DNA of 64,000 bases, taken from Stenotrophomonas oahuensis (lineage in GTDB: Bacteria > Pseudomonadota > Gammaproteobacteria > Xanthomonadales > Xanthomonadaceae). The position numbers and the translations under genes are program-made. This document shows positions 36,583-45,326 of this stretch, piece after piece (position 1 is the stretch's first letter; each line of letters begins with the position of its first letter). Below the pieces are notes generated by a model. That model had not been told where the DNA came from. It searched no databases and worked only from the letters and a program-made list of their open reading frames with translations. The DNA lies in assembly GCF_031834595.1 (NCBI RefSeq), contig NZ_CP115541.1, positions 1,833,001 through 1,897,000 on the forward strand, given 5' to 3'.

Positions 36583-39500
36583 TTACCAGCGGTAGGAAAT
36601 ACCCATCTGCGCGCCGATGTCGCGGAAGCCCATGCCGCCGCTCTGACGGTTCAGCTCACCCCAGCCACGCCAGCTTCCACCCAGGTTCACCTGCACGCCT
36701 GCCTTGGCTTCGTAGATGTCCTGCGGCAGCTGGCGACGCAGGGCTTCACCGTCCATACGGATGACCGCATCGTTGCCGCCATTCCACCAGTTCAGTGCCA
36801 CATACGGCTGTACCGGGTGCTGGGCGGCGTCTGCCGCGCGGGTGTACAGACGCACCCCGACGCGGGTGGTGGTGGTACCGCTGTTGTCGTGCTCCACTGC
36901 CGTGCTGTTTTGTTCCACCAGTTGATCGGCGTCGTAACGGCTGTGGATCACCTGCACCTGCGGCTCCAGATACACGCTGCGGTGTTCATTGCGGGCCAGC
37001 GGCAGCGTATAGCCTGCTTCGGCCGAGCCGGTCCAGCTGTGCGAACGATAGCGTTCCTCGGCCAGGCCTTCGCCCTGCACACGGTTGCGGAAGCGGCCGT
37101 ACTGCACCCAGCCGTCGACATATGCACCGCCGTCCATCTGTACACTCTGCAACCAGGTGGCATACAGGCCCGCGGTGCTGCCATCGACCACACCGCGGGA
37201 GGTGTAACCAGTCACGCTGGAACGCGTGTCGTTGCTGGCGTGGCCGACACCCAGCATCGCACCGACCTGCAGTTCACCGCCTTCATTGGCGGCAAAGCGG
37301 CGACTCACGCCAACCAGCGCGCTATTGACGTGGCTGTCCACGTGCAGCTGGCGGCTGGCATTATGGCCCTCCGGTTGGTTGCTGCGCACCCGTGCCCAGG
37401 TCACCATCCGGTCATCGCCGTTGGCCTGCGCGGCGGGATCGCCCGCACGGTCGTACAGGCTGTGGCGGAACATGCCCTGCGCGGCGCTCTGATTGGCCAG
37501 ATAGGAGCCCGATTCCGGCCGCTCTACTTCAGGACGGATCGGGTCTACCGGAGCGGTGGGGTCAACCGGGTCAACGGGGAGTACCGGATCGACGGGGTCC
37601 ACCGGGTCCACTGGATCCACCGGGTCGACGGGGTCAACCGGATCCACCGGATCGACAGGATCCACCGGATCGACATACACAGAGCGCAGATACCAGTTGC
37701 CGTCATCCGGGGTGGTGATGCCACCCTTGTACAGGAAGTAATCGTAGGCACCGGCCACCGCACGACCCTGCAGGCTGAACGCCGCGTCGGACTGCCCACC
37801 GACGGTGATCAGACGAATGCCCTCAACGGTGTCCGCACCCGCACCGCCGGCGTTGTTCACGCTGACGCTGGCGGTGCCGCTGCTGTTGCCTTCGATGACC
37901 AGTTGGTCACCCGGCGAGGCGTCATCGCCCAGAGCCCGGTTGAATACCCACTGCCCGCCCTGGCCGACGTAGTCGCCGGCCACCGTGACGGTCTTGAACG
38001 TGCCTGCGGTCGGGGCATCGAAGGTGATGTTGCCGGCATGGGTCAGCGTGCCAACACTGGAGTCGCCACGCACAGCCCACTGGCTGGTGCCGTCTACGCT
38101 CAGCTGTGCCACGGCATTGCCCGTGCTGTTCACCAGCGCGCCATGCAGCAGGCTGCCGTTGTTCAGTGCCACGTTCACTTGTGCGGTCGCGCTGTCCACG
38201 CTGATGTCGCCCAGCAGCGTGCTGCCATTCGTGGCGGAGACGTCCACCTGGCTGGTGGCGATGCTGCTGCCGTCGGTGAATACGGTATCGCTGACCCGCA
38301 CCGCTCGGCCGGTACCGTTGCCGGCAGTCACGGTGCTGTTGTCCAGCGTCACGGCGTGATTGCTGCCCTGCAGCCACAGCGCCGGGCCACTGGCCGACTC
38401 GAAGTTGCTGTTGGTGAAGGAAGCGTTGTTCCAGTAGGGCCCGAACGCGGTCAGGTAGGAACGGTAGGCACCGCTGTTGTCGCCGGTCATGCGGATGTCC
38501 AGCGCATCGGCCTCGGACAGCACCGCCGTGTTCATCTGTACCAGACCGAACGTACTCGTACCCGCACCGCGAATGGTCAGGTTGTCCAGCGCCGCGCTGA
38601 CTGCCGAGCCACCGAGGAACACCGCACCGCCGCCGTTTCCGGCCACGGTCAGGGTGGTGCCGCTGGCATCCATGCGGCTGTAGGTGCCGCCGGTTGAGCC
38701 GGTAACGCGCAGGCCGTATACGGAGTCGCCGTGGGTGGTGATCGCACCGCCCACCACCGTGGCTTCACCCGAATACACCTCCACACCGTGGCCGTTGGTG
38801 TTGGTCCACGTATCCACGGTGCTGTCGGTCAGTTGCAGTCGCGACTCATCGCTGGACAGCCAGAAGCCGGCGAAGCCGTCGCGCACGTCGAAGGAGGCAC
38901 TGCGCGCGCTGACCGAGCCCCAGTTGTTGATGTTGACGCCGTAGCCCCCGACGGTGCTGAACGAGCCGCCGTCGATGTCCGCAGTGGCATAAGTGCTGGA
39001 CGTGGTGTTGCCCATCACCCGCAGGCTGCCGCCCACCGAGTTGGCGGTGACGTTCTGCAGCAGCAGGCTGCTGTTGCTGCCGCTTACGTCGAACCAGCCA
39101 CCGTCCACCTGGGTGTCATACACCTCGGCACGGCTGCCGGTGCCGTCCACTGCGAAGCCAGCCAGCGTGCCACCCGGCGCGAAGTTGATCTGGCTGTCGC
39201 GGACGGTCAGCAGGCCCGCATTGCTGGCGCGCAGGCGACCACTCTTGCCGGCGCTTACCTGAACGCCGTCCAGGTGGATGGCACTGCCTGCACCAGTGGC
39301 GACGAGCGAGCCACCGATGTTGCTCAGGGTGATGTCACCGCCGGCGTAGTTGATCACACCGCCAGCAGCGGCCTGCATGGCGCTGCTGTTGGTGGACGTG
39401 CCGCCAGGGATGATGCTGACGTTGGTGGCGTCGATCACGCTGCCAACGCCATTGGCGTAAAGCGTATTGGCATTGGCCGCGATGACGGCGTCGCGCAGGG

Positions 39501-39813
39501 TGACCTGGCCGCCCGAAGCGGCATACACACCGCCGCCCGTACCCAGCGCCTCGATGTGGCTGCCGTCAATGGTGATGGTGCTGCCGGTGCCACTGGCCGT
39601 AACGGCATTGCTGCTGGTGGAGACACTCACGGTATCGTCGCTACCCAATGTCTTGGTGGTGCCGTCGGTCACGGAAACCGGGGTGACATAGTCAGCGGCA
39701 GCGGCAGGCAGCGTCGCCCACAGCGCACTGGCCAGCAGGGTAGGCATCAAGGGGACGCAGGCCAGGCGATTGCCGGCCGACCCGCTGCGACGGCGGTTGA
39801 GAATAGCGTTCAT
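36583..39813 (-). CDS. Autotransporter adhesin with (VDP)n linker
   Basis: 1076 residues from 39813, where AGGAG precedes the ATG and a long signal peptide begins (basic head, then [19 protein letters not shown]). An in-frame ATG at 39891 lies upstream of the predicted promoter -10 and is rejected. Residues ~40-720 are a beta-helix passenger made of short imperfect repeats rich in G, S, T, N and V. Then comes a VDP-repeat linker of about 45 residues (nt 37540-37677) and a C-terminal autotransporter barrel that starts [12 protein letters not shown] and ends MGISYRW with the terminal aromatic. Probably a surface adhesin or biofilm factor. Its promoter shares the Roc-like motif. Confidence 0.9.
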   Translation of the reverse strand: MNAILNRRRSGSAGNRLACVPLMPTLLASALWATLPAAAADYVTPVSVTDGTTKTLGSDDTVSVSTSSNAVTASGTGSTITIDGSHIEALGTGGGVYAASGGQVTLRDAVIAANANTLYANGVGSVIDATNVSIIPGGTSTNSSAMQAAAGGVINYAGGDITLSNIGGSLVATGAGSAIHLDGVQVSAGKSGRLRASNAGLLTVRDSQINFAPGGTLAGFAVDGTGSRAEVYDTQVDGGWFDVSGSNSSLLLQNVTANSVGGSLRVMGNTTSSTYATADIDGGSFSTVGGYGVNINNWGSVSARSASFDVRDGFAGFWLSSDESRLQLTDSTVDTWTNTNGHGVEVYSGEATVVGGAITTHGDSVYGLRVTGSTGGTYSRMDASGTTLTVAGNGGGAVFLGGSAVSAALDNLTIRGAGTSTFGLVQMNTAVLSEADALDIRMTGDNSGAYRSYLTAFGPYWNNASFTNSNFESASGPALWLQGSNHAVTLDNSTVTAGNGTGRAVRVSDTVFTDGSSIATSQVDVSATNGSTLLGDISVDSATAQVNVALNNGSLLHGALVNSTGNAVAQLSVDGTSQWAVRGDSSVGTLTHAGNITFDAPTAGTFKTVTVAGDYVGQGGQWVFNRALGDDASPGDQLVIEGNSSGTASVSVNNAGGAGADTVEGIRLITVGGQSDAAFSLQGRAVAGAYDYFLYKGGITTPDDGNWYLRSVYVDPVDPVDPVDPVDPVDPVDPVDPVDPVDPVLPVDPVDPTAPVDPIRPEVERPESGSYLANQSAAQGMFRHSLYDRAGDPAAQANGDDRMVTWARVRSNQPEGHNASRQLHVDSHVNSALVGVSRRFAANEGGELQVGAMLGVGHASNDTRSSVTGYTSRGVVDGSTAGLYATWLQSVQMDGGAYVDGWVQYGRFRNRVQGEGLAEERYRSHSWTGSAEAGYTLPLARNEHRSVYLEPQVQVIHSRYDADQLVEQNSTAVEHDNSGTTTTRVGVRLYTRAADAAQHPVQPYVALNWWNGGNDAVIRMDGEALRRQLPQDIYEAKAGVQVNLGGSWRGWGELNRQSGGMGFRDIGAQMGISYRW
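37540..37677 (-). repeat. VDP codon repeat in autotransporter
   Basis: A run of about a dozen 9-bp units, each coding V-D-P, with slight base drift, then [20 protein letters not shown]. Units are multiples of three, so slippage would change linker length without a frameshift. Confidence 0.9.
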
Positions 39814-39861
39814 TCGAAGGGATCTCCTGTAGCTGCGCGCGGTTACACGCTGAATGACGTC

Positions 39862-39911
39862 AGCGTAGAAAGCGCGCCCGCGCGAGGACATCAGGCGATC
39901 CCTAATACCGG
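39862..39911 (-). promoter_or_regulatory. Roc-like regulon promoter 3 (autotransporter)
   Basis: Minus strand CCGGTATTAGGGATCGCC then TGATG (39889-39911), 21 nt, TACGCT (39862-39867). The expected transcription start is near 39855, giving a ~42-nt leader with AGGAG before the ATG at 39813. Confidence 0.65.
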
Positions 39912-40105
39912 GTGGATCAGTGTGCTGGCAGGGATTGGTTCAGGAAGCCCGTCTGCAGAGAATCGGCGGGGTGTACGCACGAGGTGTCTTGGCGTTCAGC
40001 CGGTTGGGGCTATGGCGCGGTACCACGTGGCTACTTGGGCGTTTCGCGACACGCTGAGTTGACCTTGGAGAGATGTGCGGGAACATTCCACATAAGGAGC
40101 CCGCC

Positions 40106-40294
40106 ATGACGACCCACACCGCCCGCCTGAGTCTTCGCCAGAACCCCGCTGTCAAGGAGTGGTTCGCCCGTGCTGCGGAACCGATTGTGATACTTTCCGA
40201 AGAGGAGTCGCGTCGATTTTTGGATGCGCTCGACGCCCCCTTCCAGCCAAATGCCAAGCTGAAGAAAGCCCTGGCGCGCTTGACCACGGACTGA
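40106..40294 (+). pseudogene. Internally shortened TacA-like (DUF1778) antitoxin
   Basis: 62 residues, AAGGAG before the ATG. It starts MTTHTARLSLRQNPAVKEWF, the ribbon of the TacA ribbon-helix-helix domain, and ends ILSEEESRRFLDALDAPFQP then NAKLKKALARL, the toxin-binding tail of this family. Normal members are about 90 residues; roughly 28 residues of the helices and linker are missing at AAE/PIVIL, in frame. No GNAT toxin (TacT) follows. It can still be translated, so it may be a degraded remnant or a toxin-neutralising stub. Confidence 0.65.
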
Positions 40295-40297
40295 CAC

Positions 40298-40531
40298 ATG
40301 CCATTGGATGACATCGCAGGAAGCCTGTTCGGCGGCCTGTTCCGCTTCGTGATCTACGTCTTCGTGGACATCTTCTTCGAGGCCATCATCAAAGGCACCG
40401 GCCATATCGTGCTGGTGACGTTGCGGCCGAACAAGGAGCCATCCGAAACGGCATGCGCCGCGGTGGGTCTGTTGTTCTGGGCTGCGCTTCTGGTTGCAGG
40501 TGTGCTTATCCTGCGGTCGCTGCTGAAATGA
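40298..40531 (+). CDS. Small membrane protein
   Basis: 77 residues, 3 bp after the shortened antitoxin. Two or three membrane segments: SLFGGLFRFVIYVFVDIFF and GLLFWAALLVAGVLILRSLL, with a short polar loop (RPNKEPSET) between. No family recognised. Its end overlaps the end of the convergent LytTR gene. Confidence 0.6.
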   Translation: MPLDDIAGSLFGGLFRFVIYVFVDIFFEAIIKGTGHIVLVTLRPNKEPSETACAAVGLLFWAALLVAGVLILRSLLK

Positions 40532-41405
40532 CCCCCAGCCCCGCACGCTCCCTCAACTCCTGCCGGTAGCGCCGGCTGCAGGGCAGGGTAGTGCCGTCGC
40601 GCAGGTGCACACGGGCATCGCCGGTATCCAGCGGTTCCAGCGAAGCGATGTGGTCGAGCGCCACCAGATAGCTGCGATGGATGCGCTGGAACCGCTTGGG
40701 GTCGAGCAGGGCCTCGAAACTGGCCAAGGTGCTGCGCAGCGGGTAGTCATGCCCGCGCACGCGAAGGTTCACATAGTTCCCGGCGGCTTGCGCCCATTCG
40801 ATGTCGTCCGCGGCAATCAGGAAATCGCGGCCCAGCTTGCGCACCACGAAGCGACCGGGACGTTCCACGGGCTCCACCGGTGGGCCCTCATCCGGCTCGG
40901 TCAGCAGGCTCGCCTCGCCCTGCCAGCGCCGCAGCAGGAAGCGATAACCCTCGATCAGCAGGATGATCGTGGCCACGCTGCGCACGTCCTTCAGGTACTC
41001 GTAGGCCAACTCGCGCGGCCAGGGGCCGAAGGTGTACTCCATTTCCATCAGCCGGTACGCCAGTATGCGAAGCGTGACCATGCCGGCCACGTGCACCAGG
41101 CAGACGGCGAGGCTCAAGGGCACAAAGGCCAATGCCCAGCGCCGCCAGGTGTCCCAATGCAGGGGGAACCGGCGTGTGTATACCACCAGCACGGGAATCA
41201 GCAGCAGCCACATCAGGGCGCTGCTGGCCTCCCAGACCACGGGCTGCCAGACCTCGGCGGCAGGGTCGGAGCGGCGTAGCTCGATCAGCGTGGTGATGCT
41301 GTTGCCTACCAGGTTCGCACCGATAAGCAGCAGCCAGAATCCGGCTTCACACCAGCGCCGCCAGGGCAGGTAACGTTCGTAGGGCATCAAAACGGGGGAT
41401 GTCAT
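40506..41405 (-). CDS. Membrane-bound LytTR-domain regulator
   Basis: 299 residues from the ATG at 41405. Four membrane segments (roughly residues 18-35, 53-72, 90-110, 130-155) and a C-terminal LytTR DNA-binding domain: DFLIAADDIEWAQAAGNYVN, KRFQRIHRSYLVALDHIASL and LRDGTTLPCSRRYRQELRER. It is not a receiver protein, so it may sense a membrane signal directly. It is divergent from an acyltransferase gene with a 153-bp gap, a pairing that recurs in xanthomonads. Confidence 0.88.
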   Translation of the reverse strand: MTSPVLMPYERYLPWRRWCEAGFWLLLIGANLVGNSITTLIELRRSDPAAEVWQPVVWEASSALMWLLLIPVLVVYTRRFPLHWDTWRRWALAFVPLSLAVCLVHVAGMVTLRILAYRLMEMEYTFGPWPRELAYEYLKDVRSVATIILLIEGYRFLLRRWQGEASLLTEPDEGPPVEPVERPGRFVVRKLGRDFLIAADDIEWAQAAGNYVNLRVRGHDYPLRSTLASFEALLDPKRFQRIHRSYLVALDHIASLEPLDTGDARVHLRDGTTLPCSRRYRQELRERAGLGVISAATAG

Positions 41406-41421
41406 GGTGCCAGTGTAGGTG

Positions 41422-41443
41422 GCACCCGTCGTGACGACCATTT
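41422..41443. promoter_or_regulatory. Possible LytTR operator
   Basis: GTCGT-G-ACGAC lies in the divergent gap close to the LytTR gene start, with GGTTCGTCCC further right. Weak evidence. Confidence 0.3.
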
Positions 41444-41558
41444 CGCTTCGTCACTTTCCGCAGTCGGTTCGTCCCAGAACCCCCGCGGCCTGGCCCTCCG
41501 CGCTGTTTCCCCTCTGCAGCCCGTAGCAGGGTAGGGGCTCTTTCCATCGGAGCTGGGC

Positions 41559-42764
41559 ATGCACCGCCGTTATGATCTGGACTGGGTTCGTGTCTGCGCC
41601 TTCGGCGTGCTGGTGCTTTACCACGTCGGCATGTACTACGTGACCTGGAGCTGGCACGTGAAAAGCCCCTACGCCAGCACCACGCTGGAGCCGCTGATGA
41701 TGCTGAGCTCCCCATGGCGGCTTTCGTTGCTGTTCCTGGTCTCCGGGGTAGCGACAGCGTTCCTGTTTGGTGGCCCGGCCGGGACCGAGCCGGACGCAGG
41801 CAGCAAGCGCCGTGTGCTGGCATCGCGCTCGTGGCGGTTGCTGGTGCCGTTGGCGTTCGGCATTGCCGTGGTGGTGCCGCCGCAGTCCTACTATGAAGTG
41901 GTGGAGCAGCTGCCTGGTGGCTACCACGCCGGCTATCTCGCGTTTCTGGGCAAGTACTTCACCGGTTACGGCGGATTCTGCGATGCCGAGGGTTGCCTGC
42001 TCGTCCCCACCTGGAACCACTTGTGGTTCGTCGCTTACCTGTGGGCCTACACCGCCGTACTGTGGCTGATCTGGGCGCTCGCACCGCGCGCCTTGCAGAA
42101 GTTGGGGCAGTTACTGGAACGACCGCTGTCCGGGCTGGGCGCGCTCATTCTGCCTGCGCTCCTGCTGGGTGCGCTGCGTATCGCCCTGGCCAGCCGCTTC
42201 GAACAGACCCATGCGCTGATTGATGACTGGTACAGCCACGCCCAGTACTTCAGCGTGTTCCTGCTGGGGCTTCTGCTGGCACGCGCTGCGCCCTTCTGGG
42301 ATGCACTCGCGCGGCTGCGCTGGCTGGCGCTTCTGCTCTGGCTGGCCAGCTGGGCAGGGCTGCTGGCTTACTTCCACGCGTACGCCGACGCGGATCCACC
42401 GGAGATGCTGCGCATGGCCATGCGCGCCGTATGGGGGCTGGACCAGTGGTGTGCCATTGTGGCGGTGTTGGGCTTTGCCCGGCACTGGAGCCCTGGCGAC
42501 AGCCGCGCGCTGCGCTATCTGGTGCCGGCCGTGTTTCCAGTCTACATCCTGCATCAGACCATCATTGTGGTCGCTGCGTACAACATGAAGCCGCTGCGGC
42601 TTACGCCGGGTGTGGAAGGGCCACTACTGGTGCTGATGACGTTTGTGCTGGCGTTTGGCTTGTATGAAGTCATCCGCCGGGTGAGGTGGTTGCGGCCGTT
42701 GTTTGGCTTGAAGCTCGGAAGGGCAACCCCGGCACGGTTGCCGGTGACCAGTGGCAATGCCTAG
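41559..42764 (+). CDS. Acyltransferase-3 family membrane protein
   Basis: 401 residues with about ten membrane segments. The opening RRYDLDWVRVCAFGVLVLYH carries the family's D and the active-site H of acyltransferase-3 (OpgC/OafA-type) proteins, and WNHLWFVAYLWAYT and PVYILHQTIIV are further marks. It probably transfers an acyl or succinyl group to an extracytoplasmic sugar. It is divergent from the LytTR gene, its likely regulator. Its stop overlaps an isochorismatase remnant on the other strand. Confidence 0.88.
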   Translation: MHRRYDLDWVRVCAFGVLVLYHVGMYYVTWSWHVKSPYASTTLEPLMMLSSPWRLSLLFLVSGVATAFLFGGPAGTEPDAGSKRRVLASRSWRLLVPLAFGIAVVVPPQSYYEVVEQLPGGYHAGYLAFLGKYFTGYGGFCDAEGCLLVPTWNHLWFVAYLWAYTAVLWLIWALAPRALQKLGQLLERPLSGLGALILPALLLGALRIALASRFEQTHALIDDWYSHAQYFSVFLLGLLLARAAPFWDALARLRWLALLLWLASWAGLLAYFHAYADADPPEMLRMAMRAVWGLDQWCAIVAVLGFARHWSPGDSRALRYLVPAVFPVYILHQTIIVVAAYNMKPLRLTPGVEGPLLVLMTFVLAFGLYEVIRRVRWLRPLFGLKLGRATPARLPVTSGNA

Positions 42765-42922
42765 AACACAACCCCATCAACTGGCACAGCGGCAATCCTT
42801 ACCCCGAAACTGCGGATGTTCGGCAGCGTAGCGTTGTGGTGGGCAATGATCGCCGTGGCTGGCGCATGCGGCTTGTCGTGGGTGGTGTGTGCGTCGGCTG
42901 CCAGCGTGATCTCATACCCCAT
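42761..42922 (-). pseudogene. C-terminal fragment of an isochorismatase-family hydrolase
   Basis: The minus frame from M at 42922 reads MGYEITLAADAHTTHDKPHA, AIIAHHNATLPNIRSFGVRI and AVPVDGVVF, the last ~53 residues of a cysteine-hydrolase of the isochorismatase family. The frame continues upstream to 43033 but without family similarity; the catalytic C, K and D residues and about two thirds of the protein are gone. It lies directly before the hipBA insertion, which may have replaced the rest. Confidence 0.65.
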
Positions 42923-43061
42923 ACCGGGCCACTGGCAGCACACATCCTGTATTTGAAACCTGCGGGTTGCATAGGCAGCCGTCAGTGGAAACCTCAGGGT
43001 TTCATCCGCACCACGAACTACGCCGTGCAGCAAGCGTCAGCGAGGATCGATCCTCGAAAGT

Positions 43062-43166
43062 AAGTCATACATGACGGATTAATGCACTTTAACAGTCATA
43101 TATGACTGATTACGAAATCTCGCATTGCCAGGCGGAAATGGCGCGATGATCCGTCATATATGGTAG
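43062..43166 (+). promoter_or_regulatory. Three HipB-type operators before hipBA
   Basis: GTCAT-AC-ATGAC at 43064-43075, the perfect 16-bp palindrome CAGTCATATATGACTG at 43093-43108, and the degenerate GTCATATATGGT at 43153-43164; a half site ATGAC coincides with the hipB start codon. The first two are 31 bp apart (three helical turns). The region is far more AT-rich than its surroundings. Confidence 0.75.
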
Positions 43167-43190
43167 CTTATAGGTTGTAAACAATCAGGA

Positions 43191-43523
43191 ATGACGGAAA
43201 TGCGCACTTCGCCCAGTGACCTGGTGTCTCCGGCAGTCCGGCGCGCCGCCGCCCATTTGGGCAAACTCATCCGTCAGGCTCGACTGGCACGTTCGATGAC
43301 GCAGTCAGAGCTGGCAGTCAGAGCCAAAACGAGTCCATCAACTGTCATGCGCGTGGAGAAAGGCGGCGTCGAAAGCGGCCTGGGCACCGTGCTGCTGATG
43401 CTCGAACAGCTCGGACTTCTGCACCACATCAGCGAGTTGGCCGACCCGACCACGCAAGCGCTTCTGGAGCACAAGGGCCGCAAGCGTGCACGTTCATCCG
43501 CAGTAGCAGACCTGGATTTCTGA
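43191..43523 (+). CDS. hipB: HipB-type antitoxin and repressor
   Basis: 110 residues (ATG 43191; a second ATG at 43200 is possible). Xre-type HTH: LGKLIRQARLARSMTQSELA and VRAKTSPSTVMRVEKGG. The basic C-terminal tail (HKGRKRARSSAVADLDF) is typical of HipB. It should neutralise HipA and bind the three palindromes upstream. Stop and hipA start are one base apart. Confidence 0.88.
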   Translation: MTEMRTSPSDLVSPAVRRAAAHLGKLIRQARLARSMTQSELAVRAKTSPSTVMRVEKGGVESGLGTVLLMLEQLGLLHHISELADPTTQALLEHKGRKRARSSAVADLDF

Positions 43524-43524
43524 A

Positions 43525-44826
43525 ATGGCTCGTCGTTACGTCTTTATCCACCTACCCGGCCAGACCGAAGCCGTGCCTGCGGGGCAACTGGATCTGGTGA
43601 TGAAGAACGGCCAACTGCAGACCTCTGCGTTCAACTACGGTGATCGCTATCTGCAGCGGGGTGGGGCGGTGGAAGTGGATCCGATCTCGCTGTCCCTCCC
43701 TACGGGGGCAGACAGGCAGAGGTTCCCAGCAAATCAACTGGAAGCATTTGGTGCTGTCCGCGATGCGAGTCCGGACTCGTGGGGCCGCCGCGTCATTGAG
43801 AACCGCCTGCGTCAACAAGGTACGTTGTCTGAGGTTGATTATCTGGATCATGCCGGAAGCGACAGGGTGGGCGCACTGGACATCCGTCGAGAAAGGAACA
43901 GCGCGCCGGCACCGAGTACGCTGCCGCACCAGGTGGATCTACCTTATCTGCTCGATGCGGTCGACAGAATTGAATCCGGTGAGACGATTCCAGCTCAGTT
44001 GGCTCCCTACTTCGATGGTGGACCCACGCTGGGCGGCATGCGGCCAAAGGCGGTGGTTATCCACGACGGCCGACAGTACGTCGCGAAGTTCCCTTCCCGG
44101 TCAGACCGGCGCTTCAGCGTGCCAGCCGTGGAGCACGCCACGTTGCAGTTGGCCAAGCGCGCAGGACTCACCGTGCCGGATCTACGGTTGGTGCCGTTGG
44201 ACGGTGGACGAACCGCTATGATGATTCAACGCTTCGATCGTGTGCCTACAGCAGAGGGAATGCAGCGGCGTCACATGGTTTCAGCGCTCACCATGCTGGG
44301 GCTGCCCGAAATGTCATCAGCAGAGGGCTCCTATGCCGCTCTGGCGGAAGTCATCAGTGCCCGCGGGCCTGTAGAACAGGTCCAGGCTGACAGGACTGAG
44401 CTCTTCAGACGCATGGTCTTCAATATCCTTGTCACCAACAACGACGATCACCTGCGGAATCATGCATTTCTGTACGACTGCACCGATACTCTGGCAGATG
44501 GGACCCGTTTGGGCCGCTGGCGGTTGAGCCCGCTTTATGACGTGGTGCCTGCACCTGTCGCGGGTACGGAACGCTTTCTCGCCATTGGTGTGGGCGTGCA
44601 AGGGCGGCTCGCAAGGCTGGACAACGCACTCTCCAGCGCGGGGCAGTTTGGATTGAGGCGCACCGAGGCAGCACGTCTCATTCTTGAGCTGGTCGCCGCA
44701 GTGAGGCCATGGAAGAGCGTGTTTGAAGAGCATGGCGTGACGGCTGCGGATATCGTTGCAGTGGAAGGAGCATTCCGACGCGCGGCAGACATTGGGCTTC
44801 GAGAAGTAGAGCGAGTTGCTGGCTGA
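43525..44826 (+). CDS. hipA: HipA-type serine/threonine kinase toxin
   Basis: 433 residues, full length for HipA. N-subdomain with FPANQLEAFGAVRDASPDSWG, the ATP/substrate loop GGMRPKAVVIHD (usually GGARPKA), YVAKFPSRSD with the ATP lysine, catalytic loop ILVTNNDDHLRNHAFLYD and metal site LSPLYDVVP. HipA kinases phosphorylate glutamyl-tRNA synthetase or related targets and cause growth arrest. All key residues appear intact, so the toxin is probably active when free of HipB. Its lower GC than the neighbours suggests transfer. Confidence 0.92.
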   Translation: MARRYVFIHLPGQTEAVPAGQLDLVMKNGQLQTSAFNYGDRYLQRGGAVEVDPISLSLPTGADRQRFPANQLEAFGAVRDASPDSWGRRVIENRLRQQGTLSEVDYLDHAGSDRVGALDIRRERNSAPAPSTLPHQVDLPYLLDAVDRIESGETIPAQLAPYFDGGPTLGGMRPKAVVIHDGRQYVAKFPSRSDRRFSVPAVEHATLQLAKRAGLTVPDLRLVPLDGGRTAMMIQRFDRVPTAEGMQRRHMVSALTMLGLPEMSSAEGSYAALAEVISARGPVEQVQADRTELFRRMVFNILVTNNDDHLRNHAFLYDCTDTLADGTRLGRWRLSPLYDVVPAPVAGTERFLAIGVGVQGRLARLDNALSSAGQFGLRRTEAARLILELVAAVRPWKSVFEEHGVTAADIVAVEGAFRRAADIGLREVERVAG

Positions 44827-44878
44827 CTGTGGACCGGTTGAGTTGTCAGGTCTGCGGGCGCCGCTCTTGCAGCAAGCT

Positions 44879-44902
44879 AAAGCCACCTTCGGGTGGCTTT
44901 GT
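44879..44902 (+). terminator. Terminator after hipBA
   Basis: AAAGCCACC-TTCG-GGTGGCTTT followed by GTTG: a stable UUCG tetraloop hairpin. Confidence 0.8.
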
Positions 44903-44970
44903 TGTTTGTGCATGGTTTTGAACGCTGGTGATTTAAGCGCGAGTCCGTCGGGTTCCATGCGCTAAAGCGG

Positions 44971-45103
44971 TGATCGTTGCTATCGGCAGACGTCTTGCGA
45001 CCGTCTCTACCAGAGCATTTCTCCAGCGATCCGGTCGGCGGCCGGGATGCATCGGATGACAAATGCGCGGGCATGCGTTGTAGGGACACGCCATGCGTGT
45101 CCG
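44971..45103. repeat. Decayed REPIN half and SMAG palindrome
   Basis: GATCGTTGCTATCGGCAGACG ending in CTAC at 45010 (shown here in part) resembles the right end of the composite REP doublets at 47486 and 50085. GTAG with GGACACGCCATGCGTGTCC lies at 45080-45103. Confidence 0.55.
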
Positions 45104-45128
45104 CGGTGTCAGATGCGTCGCACCATTT

Positions 45129-45290
45129 TCAGATCGCGAAAAAATTCATGCGCCAGAATCCCGACATCAAGATGTGCGGAATCCGACAACACGCATCGCA
45201 ATCTGCAGCAAACGTCAGAAAATCGCGAGCCATTCGCGTCATTCGCTCCAGTTGTACGGGTGTCGCAAGAGGTCCTAGGAAAATGCTCAT
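45129..45290 (-). CDS. Possible 53-aa protein opposite the structured region
   Basis: The minus frame MSIFLGPLATPVQLERMTRM continues to a stop at 45129 and contains DCDACC. A GCGGGAA stretch precedes its ATG. It would be divergent from the two small genes at 45501 and 45845. It has no recognised family and could be chance; kept because the region otherwise has no gene and because the sequence is not low complexity. Confidence 0.3.
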   Translation of the reverse strand: MSIFLGPLATPVQLERMTRMARDFLTFAADCDACCRIPHILMSGFWRMNFFAI

Positions 45291-45326
45291 TTCATTCCCG
45301 CCGCGCATCCGGCAAGGTGCTGCCCG

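Noticed and set aside
39814..39891. N-terminal extension of the autotransporter to the ATG at 39891
   Set aside because: That ATG lies in the promoter motif upstream of the predicted start; the ATG at 39813 has AGGAG and a proper signal peptide.
36493..40062. Long plus-strand frames opposite the autotransporter (734 and 443 codons)
   Set aside because: Antisense shadows of a GC-rich gene with repetitive sequence; no start signals and histidine/arginine-rich low-quality protein.
42785..42800. Fourth copy of the Roc-like motif (GGTAAGGATTGCC on the minus strand)
   Set aside because: Only the core resembles it; TGATG and a -10 at 21 nt are missing and it lies between gene remnants.
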